Source of the DNA: Euglena gracilis
Taxonomy: Eukaryota; Euglenida; Euglenophyceae; Euglenales
Direction of reading: 5' to 3'
DNA: 64,000 bases
NCBI GenBank assembly: GCA_039621445.1
Contig: CP154954.1
Span: forward strand, 31,396,012 to 31,460,011
Shown: positions 24,629 to 37,814 of the stretch, piece after piece
Numbering within the stretch: position 1 is the first letter of the stretch
Layout: each line of letters opens with the position of its first letter
Program-made: the position numbers and the translations under genes
The notes under the pieces: generated by a model
The model's input: only the letters and a program-made list of their open reading frames with translations
Databases searched by the model: none
What the model was told of the DNA's origin: nothing

Positions 24629-24756
24629 TTGGGGGGGGGTTGCCCTGGCCGGAGGAAGTAGCCGGAGCGGTTGGCGGCCTCCCCAACGAAGCCTGCGTCC
24701 AGCAGCAGCTGCATCGTGACGGCCGCCGTCAACGTGCCGGGGTACGTCCACGTGAC
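24629..24756 (-). CDS. Exon e of the large surface-protein gene (3' edge uncertain)
   Basis: The acceptor is a C12 run followed by gacgcctgccgccag, and the exon starts in phase 0. The translation includes VTWTYPGTLTAAVTMQLL, then LDAGFVGEAANRSGYFLR, with an NRS site. The probable donor is gtggta after a run of nine C. With the run as given, the phase misses exon f by one base; one C fewer would restore it. Confidence 0.65.
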
Positions 24757-25105
24757 CTGGCGGCAGGCGTCCCCCCCCCCCCACCTCCCTGCCACGCCGC
24801 CTGAAACAGTGGGGGGGACTTTCTGGCGTTACACTGCAGAGCAGCACGGGGGGGGGGGGTTGTTTCTCAATGGCACATGTGGTTTATGTCTGGCCGCAGT
24901 CACGAAACAGAGAAACAACCAACCAACCAACCAAACAACCAAAAGTGCCTCGCCATACGTGTGGCTGCAGCGGTGTTTGTGTGCCCCCAAAGGATGCCGT
25001 GGGTCCAAAGAAAAAAAGCGCTAGACCAAAAGTGGCAAGAAAAAAAGGATTTTTTGTGTGGTACACTAACGGAAGATGTGGGGTGTGTGCATCCGACGAA
25101 CTCAC

Positions 25106-25294
25106 TGGAGGTCGCCTGGGCTTCGGCCGCTGACGCTGAAACTGCTGTCCGTCGCGGGGAACGTCGCGAACGTGGCGCCGCCCAGAAACAGGCGGGCGAG
25201 GGCGTTGGGGTTGGCGGTGCCGCCGCGGAGCTGGACGTTGCGGTCGAACGTGAACACCCAGACGGCCCCCTGGCGGGGCAGCACGGCCCCGTTC
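25106..25294 (-). CDS. Exon d of the large surface-protein gene
   Basis: The acceptor is gccgccgccgcag and the donor is a textbook gtgagt. One base completes the codon from exon c and two bases are left over. The translation includes GAVLPRQGAVWVFTFDR, then NVQLRGGTANPNALARLF and FATFPATDSSFSVSGRS. High third-position G/C is typical of these exons. The exon ends CTCCA before gtgagt; one more G would give CAG|GTGAGT and make the phase fit exon e. Confidence 0.85.
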
Positions 25295-26510
25295 CTGCGG
25301 CGGCGGCGCAGCGGAGGACCCCGACCCGCTGCCCCCCTCCCCAATCACGAGCGGGCCCCCCCGGCCGGAGTTGTCCGTGCGGTGGGCATGGCCAGTACGG
25401 GACACGGAAGCAGGAGGGGGAAAGGCTGATCCTTGAAATCCGGGGAGACGTTGGATGCGGGCTGAAAACCGGCCGGGGGGAAATCGTTGCCGAAAGAACC
25501 GTGTGAACCCATTTTTCAGGGAAAACATTCAGAATTTACATCAAAATCCCATGGTTTTCCCAAAATGGAAATTCAAAAATACAAAAAAAAAATAGGTCAA
25601 ATCCTACCTTCCAAATTGAAAGAAAGCAAAAAAAAAAAAACAGGAATTCTTTCATTTTGTATGACCAAAACGCCTTCTGACCAGGTGATTTGGAGCAAAA
25701 ACACATTCTAAGAATCGGCATCCTCAAACCATCCTCAAATTCAAAAAAAACTTTTCATTACCTTTGGCCATTTCATTGAAAATCTGGGGCTGTAAGCAGC
25801 CTGTCCTCAAAGGGAAACACTCAACTATCCAGAGGGTATCACCACTTTCAGCTCAAACCATCCCTTTAGGCAGGACCCCCCTGGCCATCGACTCACCCAC
25901 CACTCAGCCCCCCTGACCAAATGTCCCCCCACCCCCCACCCCCACCCGGGGGGGGGGGTCCAGTTTAAAAGGGGTGGGTCCCAGGTTTTTTCCTACTGTT
26001 CTCCTTCCTGAATGCACTGTTCCAAGGGGCATTATTTTTGCTCCTTTTTGCCGAAAACAACTGTGCATGGACCCCTGGGGACGTACAGTGGGGGAGGCCT
26101 CAGACAGACAGTCTGAGGCCCCAGTCCCTTTGTGGGCACAGCGCGGAAAACACCAGCAAGAAGGTGGGGGGGGGGAATCGAAGGGAAAGCAAACAAACCC
26201 TGGGGAGATGCTGGTGAGCCGGATGATGCTGGGGGTCTCAGTGCTGGTCATGGTGGCGGAGGGGGTATGGGTCGCCCGCCACGCCGGCTTCTCCACCAAC
26301 TCAGTCTAACGGGGCCGGTCACAGCAAAACAGACAACCTCGCAGGGGGGGGGGAGTGGTATTCAAAATGCTGGTTTCGCTGTTTTCCGGCCACAAGGAAT
26401 TGAATTAACAAATTGGCCTGTCTTCACGTTGGTTGGACGCTGTGTAAAAATTTGGCGGCGCTGCGATCAAACACGCGACGATTCTGCGCAGTGGTGCGCC
26501 TCAAAAGCAC

Positions 26511-26786
26511 AGCGTGGTCACAGTGGCGGAGGCGGTGGCGGTGGCGGACGCCGAGGCCGTGGCAGTGCCGCTGGCGGTGATGGTCCACGTGCGGCTCTCG
26601 CTCCGGCTGCGAGTCGGGGTGTTGGTGTCGGTGAGGAGGCCGGTGGCCGTGCTGGTCGGCGTGGCGCTGCGGGTGTGGGTCCCAGTGGCGGTCGCGGTCG
26701 GGGTGGGGGTCGTGGTGGGCACGACGGTCAGAGTCATGGTGGCTGTGTCGGTCAGGGTGGCGGTGGTCGGGGGCAGGCGGGCGGTC
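26511..26786 (-). CDS. Exon c: Thr-rich stalk segment with varied partner residues
   Basis: The acceptor is cctccctctcccag; the donor is probably gtgctt at 26,510 (weak) or gtgacc at 26,521. The translation alternates Thr with many other residues: ATLTDTATMTLTVVPTTT, then PTSTATGLLTDTNTPT and ESRTWTITASGTAT. The partner residues vary widely while Thr is kept, which points to selection on Thr (O-glycosylation stalk) rather than a plain minisatellite. The start phase fits exon b. Confidence 0.72.
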
Positions 26787-28295
26787 CTGGGAGAGGGAGG
26801 CTGCCACAACCCTCACATGGGCATCGCCTGAAGTGGCCGGCCCGTTGAGGGAAAATGTGGTTGAAACGTGCAACGTGGAAAACGCGAAGCTCTGGAGTAA
26901 AGTGCAACACGAAGCGCATAATTTTGGCGTCCGCAATTAGTGGGTTAGCCTTTGTACCCCGTCAAATGATAAAAACAGAAATTACTTTAATCTTCAAGAA
27001 AAAGCCGAGAAGAGTTGTATGAATGAGGAACTGCAAAAAAATTCTGAGAAGTGGAACAATTCCTGATTTCAGATTTCTGCACCCAACACTATCTGCCTCC
27101 TGGTGGAAAACCTTGAACTCTCTGAAGCATGCCTCCAAACCTGGCATAAAATTGTGACATTGCATACAGAAAAATTGCCCAAGACATCTTGGGAGGATCT
27201 CCCCCCTCGGTCACAATTTGGGTCACCCAAATTGTGTCAGAGCCTGAAAGGCCTTGCCACACCGGGACATATTTCCAATTTCCAGTTTAGCTGAAATCCA
27301 AAAGCTAAAAGTCCGTTCAGCTGCAAAATAAATAAATCTCGTCGATAGGGGGTCTGAGGCTGGAAAAAGCTGCTGGCTGACTGGGCCCCGGGGGGGGGGG
27401 GGGGGTGGGGTGCCCTTTGGCTACGCGACGTGCTCACCCCCAAGGTCAAATTACTCATTCAGGCACTTCATCCCAGCAAAATTTTAAGCATTTTTGACAA
27501 AGTTGTGCCTGAAAAATGTACGTTTGACCAACTTTGGGACTTTGGGGGCATACACTTTTGGCCGGCGCAAAAATTGGCCATTTTATCAAAATATCAGTGA
27601 CGGTGTGTGTGGGGGGAATGTTCGGACCAGGCATCCATATAAGACCCCCATGGGGGTTCCCACCCACCTGGAACAGCGTGGAACCCCCCCCCCCCGGGGC
27701 AAGGACACCCCAAATTTGGTCAGTCTAATGGCATTTTCCCCAAAACTTTTTGGTGGTTCATGCGGAAACCCCCACGGGGGGGGTCTGGCTCCAGATCCAC
27801 CCTCCAGGGGGGTCTTTCGAGTTAAAAGAAGCCTGGTGCAGACCCTGAACCCTACCCGCTGCAAATATGTATTTTGTGTGTGTGTCCATGTCCAGCCGCC
27901 TTGCTGAGGTGCTCGGTGCTCATGACGGCCCGTCGTCACCTCCCCATCCGTGCCGTAAGACGAATTTGAAGGAAATCAGGTGCCTATTTGTCTGGATCTC
28001 TGTTGGCCAAGTTTGGGTGTGTCGCCACAGAGCAGAAGTGAACAAATAGTTTCCCCAAAACAAGAAACAAAGTCCAAAGTTCAACTGTTGGCCACAAATA
28101 GAGGGATACTTTGCTGGACGTAGCCGGACATAATGTGACACCTAAAAAAAAATCTTAATGAAAAATGAGTTTGGCTGTACATTTCCTGTGAGTTGCAAAG
28201 CTGCTTCCCACCAAGGTGCAAGGAAAAAGCCAATGCCACTCCCCTTGGCACACATTCCACAGAAGAGCAGAGGCCACAGACGAGCCAGCCTGGAC

Positions 28296-28473
28296 GTTGC
28301 GCTGGGGGTGGCGGTGGCGGTGATGGAGGTGGAGCGGGTGGAGGACGAGGTGGCGGTGAGCGTGGCGCTGCGGGTGGTCGTCACGGAGCGGGTGATGGTC
28401 GCGGTGCGGGTGCGGGTCGGGGTGCGGGACTGGGACAGGGTCGGCGTGTACGTCGGGATGAACGTCTGCGTGT
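28296..28473 (-). CDS. Exon b: Thr-rich stalk segment
   Basis: The acceptor is ggctctcgcttctttccag; the candidate donor is gtccag. Two bases complete the codon left by the exon ending at 31,072 (A+AC, Asn). The translation includes TQTFIPTYTPTLSQSRTP, then TRTRTATITRSVTTTRSA and STRSTSITATATPSAT. It is rich in Thr, Ser and Arg with the same alternating pattern. Confidence 0.72.
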
Positions 28474-29499
28474 CTGGAAAGAAGCGAGAGCCCCCGGCAC
28501 TGGGCCACGGAGGCACGCAACGGGGAGGAAATCGGTCACGGCTTTTTCAAAGATCTCCGGCCCCGCCGCCCACCCAGCCTGGCGTCGGACTTTCGGGGGG
28601 GGGGACTTCAGAACGTTGGGCAATCTAAAGGCATATCCCAACGTTTTTGGTGCTTCGCAGCAAAACCCACCCCCAGGTGCCAATGTGTGCCAAGAGTGCC
28701 TTTCTCCGAGACGCATCAAATTATGGGATTTCTGTGTACATGGGCCAATGTTTTCAGCATTTTGTGTGTGTGCCTTCCGCATGAGCGATTTCAAAGGGAA
28801 ATTCGCTTGTCCAGAAAGCTGAAAACCTCATGGAAATAAGCATAAAGGTTGACTCAGGCAAACATGAAACCCAACCTCTGCAGCAAAAAACCCGCAGCCC
28901 ATTGTTTGAGCGGCAGCATTGGCAGGGATGTGTGAAATTCCTTGCCAAGGAGAAAGGGGGGATTAACCGTGACCGAGCGGGTACCTCTCAGGATGCACCT
29001 GCACCTTGCAGGGCAGCCAGCCATCGTCATCGTATGCTGCAACTTTTGATGCAAAAGCATTATAGGGGTATCACCATTATTTCGCACATCCGGGAAAAAT
29101 GTGCATTCCATAACTTCCTCCCATTTACCACCAAATGAGCTGGCCCAGGCCTTGGGGACTCCCGGTGGGAACATACACCCCCCCCCCTGGTACGAAGCGC
29201 CAGAGACAACAAAGAAGACTTCCTTCGAAATAACCAAATTGTTTGGAATAACCAAGAACCCAAATAAAAAATGGAGCGTTGTAATTAAAAAGATTATATG
29301 AAACACCGAAATCTTTGTGCTCTTGGAGCCTGAAAATAGTGACTTTTAGAGGGCCGACCAGGTGAAAAGAAAATTAATTACCAAACTCTCCCCCTGGAGA
29401 CCTCCAGCACAAGGTTGGGTCTTGATCTTGACTTTATGGGGACGGGGGTCCGAGAAAATTGAGATTCTTGACCACCCCTCGAGATTGTCAAGAAATCAA

Positions 29500-30180
29500 G
29501 GTTTTTCGAGATTTTGCCCAAAAATGGCCAAAAGGGGTCAAAAGTAACCAAACGTGGAAAAAAGGCCATGGTGGTCGAAAAGTGGAGAAAAAATGGGGAA
29601 AAGGTGCTAAAAGTGCCTAAAAAGCCCACAAGGAGCCAGGAGCAACCAACAATTGCCAAAAATGGCCAAAAATGGCCAAAAATAGCCAAAATTTCCCCCA
29701 AAAAATGGCCAACAGTCAACAAATGTGTGCCAAAAACGACCAGCAGTGACCAAAAAATGGCCAAAAAAATAGTCAAAAGTTGCCAAAATGGCCAAAAATA
29801 ACCCAAAAAAAGAACCATAAATGGCCAAAAATAGCCAAAAATAGCCAAACGATACCAAGAATGCAGCGTTCGCCAAAAAAAAAGTGGCCAAAAATAGCCA
29901 AAAGTGGCCAAAATGGCCGAAAATGGTCAACTGTGGCCAAAAATGGCCAAAAATGGCAAAAATAATAATAAAATAAATAGCCAAAACAAATTGTGGCCAA
30001 AACGGCCAAAAGCGACCAAAAACGGCCAAAAATAAACAAAAAAAATAGCCGAAAGATGCCAAAAAGGGCCAGTGTTCGCCAAAAAAAAGGCCAAAAATGA
30101 CCAGAAATACACAATAATTGCCAACAATGACGAAAGTGGTCAAAGGTGGGTCAAAAGTGGTCAAAAATGGCCAACTCGTC
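29500..30180. repeat. Degenerate ggccaaaaat tandem array
   Basis: About 680 bases dominated by variants of TGGCCAAAAA. It generates long apparent ORFs on the minus strand (FWPFLAIFGHF type) that I treat as artefacts. Intronic relative to exons a and b. Confidence 0.85.
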
Positions 30181-30818
30181 CCCCCAAACCTTTTTGAAAG
30201 TTTTAAACCCCCAAATGCCCTTTGAGTGGGCAGTGCCCAAATAACTGGCCAAAAAAGATGGTTCCAATAACTGAGGCACCCCGCCTGGTTATTTTTTTGG
30301 GGGGTTTATGCGTTTTGGACTCACTTTGGCATCCCCTGAATATTTTTCGAGATATCGAGATTCTTCGAGATTTTTCGAGATGTCAAGATCCTCCACTGCC
30401 CAAAGTCACATATTAAGTGCCCAAAATCACATATTGGCCATCCTGGAGTTTCGAAAAATCGCTATATCAGGGTGGGGATCCCCCCTCCATGACCATGGGG
30501 TGTTTCGTCAAACCCTGACCTGTTTACCCCTTGGCCCTGGGTCTCATGCCGGACAAGGTTGGGTCTTAATCTTGAGGGTGCCACCCCCAGTCCATAGGAG
30601 ATGCCCCCCCTCCTAGTCCACTGCCAAGGGGTCCCCTCCAACCCTCAAGACCAATATAACAAAACATACATGCGTGTACACACAAACACAACGTATCTGC
30701 ATTCACGACAGGTACATTTGTGTTTCACATGCATGCAAAAAAAGCTTGCACCACGCTCGCATACACCCACCCACCCATCCACCCACCCACACACACATGC
30801 ACACGCATATGCACACAT

Positions 30819-31600
<782 letters not shown>

Positions 31601-31617
31601 CTGGGGGGACTCCCGAC

Positions 31618-31828
31618 CCAAGCGCCGCGCCCCTTGGAGTGGGGGTAGGGGACTCGGTGGCGGTCGGAGTGGCAGTGTCCGTCTCGGAGGGGGTGGCGGT
31701 GGGCGTTGCGGTGGCGGAAGCGCTGGGGGTCGGGGTCGAGGTTGGGGTGGCGGTGTCGGTGGCGGACGCCGTGGTGGTGGGGGTCGAGGAAAGGGTCGAT
31801 GTGGAGGTTGGAGGCAGGGGAAAGCGGT
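31618..31828 (-). CDS. Thr/Pro/Ser stalk exon upstream of exon a
   Basis: The possible acceptor is acggacag. The translation includes PPTSTSTLSSTPTTTAS, then ATDTATPTSTPTPSASAT and ETDTATPTATESPTPTP. The joins to exon a and to the cassette at 33,037-32,565 are not in phase with the splice sites I chose, so either boundary may be wrong. Confidence 0.5.
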
Positions 31829-32564
31829 CTGTCCGTTTGGTTGACCAACCAACCAATGGAACCTGTCCCAAAATGCAGGGTCCTACACAGCGGCGATGTG
31901 GGTGGGGGGGGCTTTCCATGACAAAGGGCGTTGCAGCGGCCATGATGAGGATTGACATCTACCCAGGGAAATTATCAGAGTTCAGCGAGCACAGGCCAGG
32001 TGACAACTTCCTGGAAGGAAGGTGAGGGGTGGGAAATGACGACCCTTTCGGGTGTCAAATTTCAGGCAAAAATAATTGTTTCAAAACTTTTTGATTGACC
32101 AGGAAAACAAACAAAAAGACGTTGCATTTTGTCGGACATTTGAGAGCCTGCAAATTTTGTGTAAAAAAAAGTGGATACCTCTCCAAAAATCCCTCCACCA
32201 ACCCCGCCCACACAAACAGTGGCCTGGATATTGGAGCTGCAATATACCCCCCACTTGCTTGTGTTTTCGTCAGACTCAAATAACAAGATCATGGGCGTGT
32301 AGATGATAACTTTCCAACGTGACAAAAGGGTCCCTTCTTCTTTGAGTTATGTTTTTATATGCATTTTCTATTTGGGTAATATTTGGGGATTTTTGCTATA
32401 TTTGGTCAGCTTGGGGGGCTCATGGGTCGAAAAGCAACTTCTCACTGGCCAAAAAAAAAGGCAGTTGATGGTAGACAATAAGATGAGCACAGTACATCCT
32501 TATCCCCGCAATTTGTCAGCTGCAGACTGCTTGCACTGTGAACGGGAGCTGGAGGCTACCCTAC

Positions 32565-33037
32565 TGGCGGCGGCCCCCTGTGTGGGGTGGGGGAGGGGGT
32601 GTCGGTCAGGGTGGCTGTTGGGGTGGCTGAGGGAGTGCTGGACAGTGTGGCAGACGGTGTGCCAGTGGGAGTGGCCGACAGAGTGGCGGTGGGGGTGCCG
32701 GAGGGGGTGGCCGAGGGGGTGGCGGTCGGCGTGGCGGATGGGGTGGCCGACAGGGTGCTGGACGGTGTGGCGGACGGCGTGGCGGTTGGCGTGTCGGACG
32801 GGGTTGCGGACGGGGTGCTTGTTGGGGTGGCAGACGGGGTGGCCGTTGGTGTCGGGGTTGGGGTGGCGGTTGGGGTGGTGGTTGGGGTGGCCGATGGGGT
32901 GCTGGTCGGCGTGTCTGTGGGTGTGGCGGAGGGACTGGCGGTTGGGGTGGCAGTTGGGGTGGCGGACGGGGTGCTTGTAGGGGTACTGGACGGAGTTGCA
33001 GAGGGCGTGTCAGTCGGGGTGGGGGCAGAGCACCGAC
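32565..33037 (-). CDS. TP cassette 1 (closest to the varied Thr-rich exons)
   Basis: The acceptor is attgctcttcggag; the donor is gtaggg, with 157 whole codons between. The translation includes [18 protein letters not shown], then [18 protein letters not shown]. The basic unit is four codons (TPSA/TPTA, 12 bases) with mostly third-base variation. It is less uniform than the cassettes further right, consistent with an older copy. Confidence 0.6.
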
Positions 33038-33148
33038 CTCCGAAGAGCAATACTATGCTTCAGCTGGAGATTAGCAGGGAAGGGACGGACAAAATGCAGA
33101 GTCACTGAAACTTCATGAACGGAAGATATCTGACAACGAGAATGGTAC

Positions 33149-33467
33149 CCGGGGGAGGTTGGGGCCCTGAAAAGTGGAGGGCGTGGCTGTGGGGGTCGCG
33201 GAGGGCGTGGCAGTCGGGGTGGGGCTGGGCGTCGCGGACGGCGTGGCGGTGGGCGTGGCGGATGGCGTGGCCGAGGGCGTGGCCGTTGGTGTGGCGGACG
33301 GTGTGGCAGTGGGCGTGGGGGACGGTGTGGTTGAAGGCGTGGCGGTCGGGGTGGCGGACGGCGTCGCTGAGGGTGTGGCGGTGGGTGTTGCCGAGGGCGT
33401 GGCCGTGGGCGTGGCGGACGGTGTGGCGGACGGCGTTGGGGTTGGGGTGGGGACATGGGAGAGCATC
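33149..33467 (-). CDS. TP cassette 2
   Basis: The acceptor is gagtatttcctcag; the donor is possibly gtacca after QGPNLPR. The translation starts [18 protein letters not shown] and ends [12 protein letters not shown]. The ORF is open through 106 codons. Confidence 0.55.
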
Positions 33468-34211
33468 CTGAGGAAATACTCTCGAAGTGCTCTGCCGGAC
33501 CCAACAGACAGGCAGAAGCTTGAACAAAGGTCTGGCTGGGAGAACAGTCAGCGTGCCTGGCTTCAAAACTATCCTGCAAACGGGGACGCTTCGCCTCCCT
33601 GGAGTCATCCTTACGCAGATTGTGTCCCCGCCACTCCCTGACGGACACCAATACACAAGGACTGCATCAGACAGGGAGACTTCTTTGAGCTCTCCCCCAG
33701 GGGTCAATCTGGGCCCAGATTTTTTCCATGCATCGCGCTCTAGGGGGTCCCACTCAGCACGGGGGGGGGGGCATGGCCTGGAGCCAACCTTCGGGTGATA
33801 AAATTGAAAGTGCTGGGTATTACTAGAACTGAATGCCTTTTCCACTAACAACACTTTGAAAATTCGCAAAAATAGACGCACAGGAGATTTTTTAGCTTCA
33901 TTAGCACAAATTCTATGCAGCAACAGCCTCGAATTTTCTGTTGTCTTGGAGAATCCTGTTTACGCGTGTGATATAGACCCCGGTTTCGCGGACCTTTTGG
34001 TGTCTGTAAAATTGAGCTTAAAGAAGGCGAAAAGCCAATGCATCAGAAATTTTCCATTGTTCAGGAGAACAAGAAGTAGCTCTCAACGAAATGATTGAAA
34101 AGCTCGTAGAGCGGCAACGAGGTGTATCTAATTCGTGCACATGTAACATTGCGGCTGCCTCATACTACTAGGACCCTCATACTGTTGGGACGCCCAGGGG
34201 GTCCCCGTTGA

Positions 34212-34500
34212 ATGAGGCTGCCAACATTGTTGGAACAAAGAGATGCACATGGACCCAAACATTTTTGCACAAACACACACAAATGCATTGATTGGGGACA
34301 AACAATGACTTTCTCAAAAGTTCAGGATTTTTTTTTGCGGTTTTTACGCTGTTTACGCAAGCTGTGCCTCAGCAGCCTATCACTTGCCCATGCACTTTCA
34401 AAAAAGCAAAGTTGTTAACAAAAAATTCCATTTCTTTCGCATGATCTTGTGCATCGACCTTGCCAGGAAGACGAATCTTGAGGCAGGCGCCATGGATGCA
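34212..34500. other. Unassigned intron-like sequence
   Basis: Between TP cassettes 2 and 3 I see no coding sequence or repeat with a clear identity. Confidence 0.4.
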
Positions 34501-34522
34501 CGCAGCATATGAAAGGGGGGAC

Positions 34523-34718
34523 AGGCGAGCTGGCTCTGCCCTGGATGGCTGAAGGGGTTGCGGTGGGTGTTCCAGAAGGCGTGGCGGACGGCGTGGTCGT
34601 GGGCGTCGACGACGGTGTGCTGGTGGGCGTAGGGGAGGGCGTTGCTGACGGGGTGGCTGTCGGCGTGCCGGAGGGGGTTGCCGACGGCGTGGAGGTGGGG
34701 GTGGTTGCAGGGGAGGAG
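34523..34718 (-). CDS. TP cassette 3 (short)
   Basis: The acceptor is tgcgtgtatctggag. The translation includes [18 protein letters not shown] and ends [15 protein letters not shown]. The PSA-I/V-Q tail recurs in most cassettes. The donor is weak (gtcccc). Confidence 0.5.
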
Positions 34719-35733
34719 CTCCAGATACACGCAACGGGGGTTTGGGGGGTGGCATACCGAAATATCCCTTGACCCTGAAAATTAGCAGCAAAAGTCTTGG
34801 GGGTGATTAACAACCGACATGTCTGCCAACCACTGGCTACAAGCCGAATGGGATAGATTCTAGGTTTCTCCCTTTTGCTCCCCTTTGTTTGCTTGCTTTT
34901 GCAATGTCTCCGCGTTTATTTCCCAGCTCGATCAGTTTAGATCAGCTTTTTTCGGGGGGGGTGAATTACACATATATTAACATAACACATCAACATATAT
35001 CAACAAAACACATTTGTATATATCCTTGCTGATATAATTTCATGCAATTTGCATCGGACGGGTTGCAACCCTCTTCCATGACCCATAAGGGGACAGCATT
35101 TGCAGTTAACCTGAAAGCATTAAAAGCAGACTACAAGCCAAATCCTTGGACGCCCGATTTTTAATGCGTTCTTTTTTTTGCTTATTTTGTTCAAAAAAAT
35201 CGCCAAAATGCCAAAAGCATTTTTTTTCGGGTCCAGGTGTCCAAAACGATTTGGGAAGGTCACTGGGAAAAAAATTCAACTAGCTAGCACTGTTAGCAGA
35301 TCACCCCCCAGGAGGTCCACTGGGAGATTTCCACTGCCAAACTTGGACTGCTGCAATCGACCCCCCCCCCGGGGGAGAATGCGATCCCTAAGCAGAAGTG
35401 TGGACGGGAAAAACAAAGTGCAAGCAACCACGCTTTAGCGCTGTTAGCAGTCATATTTTTCAGTCCAATTCTGCCTCCATATACTAACAATCCCCCCTGA
35501 TTATCAGAAACTGATCTCCTGGTCAAATTATACCAAGCAGCATATTCATGTTCATACAAAACGGGGGCGGATCGGCAGGAATGCGGTGGCCAGTGAACAA
35601 GAGGTCACAAGAAATGGGGATCTAGAGGCAGAATCATCTGAATCGGACATGAGTGGGATTTGTCATAGACAGGGGATCAACATGAAATTTTCGAACAGGG
35701 TTCTGCATAACAACCAGTACAACTTTCCCACAT

Positions 35734-36462
35734 ATGGCACAAAGTGGGGCCCCCATACCTAGGGTATGGGGGGGGGTATGGGGGGGTATGGGGGGGGTAT
35801 GGGGGGGTATGGGGGGGTATGTATGGGGGGGGTATGGGGGGGGTATGGGGGGGGTATGGGGGGGTATGGGGGTATGGGGGGGGTATGAGATGTTGTTGAT
35901 GAGGTTTATGGCCCCTGGAACACTTGCATACGTCGTGGGATTTGACCACAAAGCGCGATTTGGCCACAAAAACAGATCGGTAGACAAGGATGAGGTTATT
36001 TTTTTTGTTTTGGGGGGTCCGGGGGGGGCGGGAGCCCCCCCCGGGCACTCGAACAGTTGCATACGTCCCGCGATTTGACCACAAAGCGCGATTGGGCCAC
36101 AAAAACAGATCGGGAGACAAGGATGAGGTTATTTTTTTTGCCGGGGGGGGTGCGGGGGGGGGGGGGGGAGCCCCCCCCCCGGGCACTCGAACAGTTGCAT
36201 ACGTCCCGCGGTTTGACCCCAAAAGGGTCCAGGAGGCCAAAAAAAAACGCTTCTGGGCAAAAAAAATTTTTGGGGTATGGGGGGGGTATGGGGGGGGTAT
36301 GGGGGGGGTATGGGGGGGGAATGGGGGGGGGATGGGGGGGGGGGGGGGGAGTGGGGGGGTATGGGGGGGTATGGGGGGGGTATGGGGGGTATGGGGGGGT
36401 ATGGGGGGGTATGGGGGGGGTATGGGGTATGGGGGGGGTATGGGGGCCCCACTTTGTGCCAT
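35734..36462. mobile_element. G-rich element bounded by perfect 26-bp inverted repeats
   Basis: ATGGCACAAAGTGGGGCCCC and the following CATACC at 35,734-35,759 are exactly complementary to 36,437-36,462. Just inside each end lies a (GGTATGGGGGG)n array (35,760-35,887 and 36,278-36,446). Between them are three copies of a ~95-base unit containing gcatacgtcccgcgatttg-like sequence and caaggatgaggttatt. Partial relatives of the ends occur near 38,190-38,290, 39,630-39,690, 47,510-47,550 and 50,900-50,945. No clear target-site duplication is seen. Confidence 0.7.
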
Positions 36463-36571
36463 GACTCAACTTTCCAGATGAAGTTTATGCTGCTGAAAGA
36501 TTGTGGCTTAAATGTGAACAAAATCTTCAAAAGATTTGCAAAAGGCGGCAAAATGACAATGATGGCTCCGT

Positions 36572-36966
36572 CCTGGATGGCTGAAGGGGTGGCCGTGGGC
36601 GTGGCGGATGGCGTGGCGGATGGCGTGGCGGTGGGCGTCGCCGACGGCGTGCTGGTGGGTGTGGCGGATGGTGTGGCCGAGGGGGTGGCGGTCGGGGTTG
36701 CCGACGGCGTGATGGTCGGAGTGCCGGACGGTGTGGCAGATGGGGTGGCTGTGGGGGTGGCGGATGGCGTGGCCGACGGCGTGGCCGAGGGCGTGGCCGA
36801 TGGTGTGGCGGTGGGTGTGCCGGAGGGCGTGGCGGAGGGGGTGGCCGTTGGGGTGGCGGAAGGCGTGGCAGTTGGGGTGCTGGACGGTGTGGCAGATGGG
36901 GTGGCGGTTGGGGTGGCCGAGGGCGTGGCGGAGGGTGTGCTGGTGGGGGTGGGGGCAGAGGCAGAG
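36572..36966 (-). CDS. TP cassette 4
   Basis: The acceptor is ctccttttcgatcccgaag. The translation begins [16 protein letters not shown] and ends with the PSAIQDGA tail. About 130 codons in uniform four-codon units. It is nearly identical to the cassettes at 45,843-46,234 and 48,487-48,881, including the acceptor flank, so these are recent duplicates. Confidence 0.58.
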
Positions 36967-37814
36967 CTTCGGGATCGAAAAGGAGAACAGGATCATTGAA
37001 CAGAGTGAGAGCATGGTGAAAAGCAGCTTTGAGAGTAGTTATGGGCTTTGGGCTGATTGCCTCTTAATTCAATTTTTGATGTGGTGACTTTGAGGAAAGT
37101 AATCCCTTCTGCACTAACTTAGGGAAGAAGAGGGAAAAAGATGCACCGTTTCTCACAAAATTTGTTTCCCCTTCTTTACAATCCTATGCTCAACCACCTA
37201 AAACCACGGACCCAATTTTACCAAACCTGGGATGTACAGATCAAATGCAATTCAGCACCGCACTCTGCAAATGCTGAAGTAAAGGTTCAAGATGCCTCAC
37301 TGGACTTTGGGCAACTTCGATAGCGAGAGGGGGCTAAAAAATGCGAGAGTCAGCAATTTGGAATTACGGGCTTGCTTGCCAAAAGCAGGGAAGCCAGAAA
37401 GAACGACAGGCAGAAGAAATGAAAAAACCCATCTGGCCTAAAGCCACACTGGTTTGAGGTGGGCGACGCCCCCCCCCCCCAAGCTCCCCCCCAAAAAACT
37501 GATAGCAATAGATCTGTGGTGTTTAATCGTTGAAGACAACCGAACGTGAAATCGCTGTTCATTTTCAGCGATTCAATCAATCAACAACTGAAAACAAACA
37601 ACTTGCCACTGTGCGTGTGTGTGTGTGTGTGTGTGTACATGCCTGTGTGTTTGTGTTTCAAAAATGTTCAGTGGTGGTTACTTGTGTTTGGGAGTGTTTG
37701 CGGTGTTTCAAAAATGTTCGTTAGTGTTTAACGGCATTCAAACATGATTGCTGGTCGAGGAGGTCAGCTAACAAAAAGTTGTCATTGTGCCAGGAACCAC
37801 GAGAGTGGCTCCGT

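Noticed and set aside
29607-30164. Hydrophobic minus-strand ORFs resembling multi-pass membrane proteins (FWPFLAIFGHF type)
   Set aside because: They arise from the ggccaaaaat tandem array, and several frames are equally open.
35635-36551. Pro-rich ORFs ([11 protein letters not shown]) on the minus strand
   Set aside because: Translations of the ggtatgggggg arrays inside an inverted-repeat element; not conserved outside the arrays.
36580-36999. Plus-strand ORFs of the type [14 protein letters not shown] as real genes
   Set aside because: They are the exact antisense of the TP cassettes; the non-repetitive exons with good splice sites are all on the minus strand. Kept only as an alternative in the findings.
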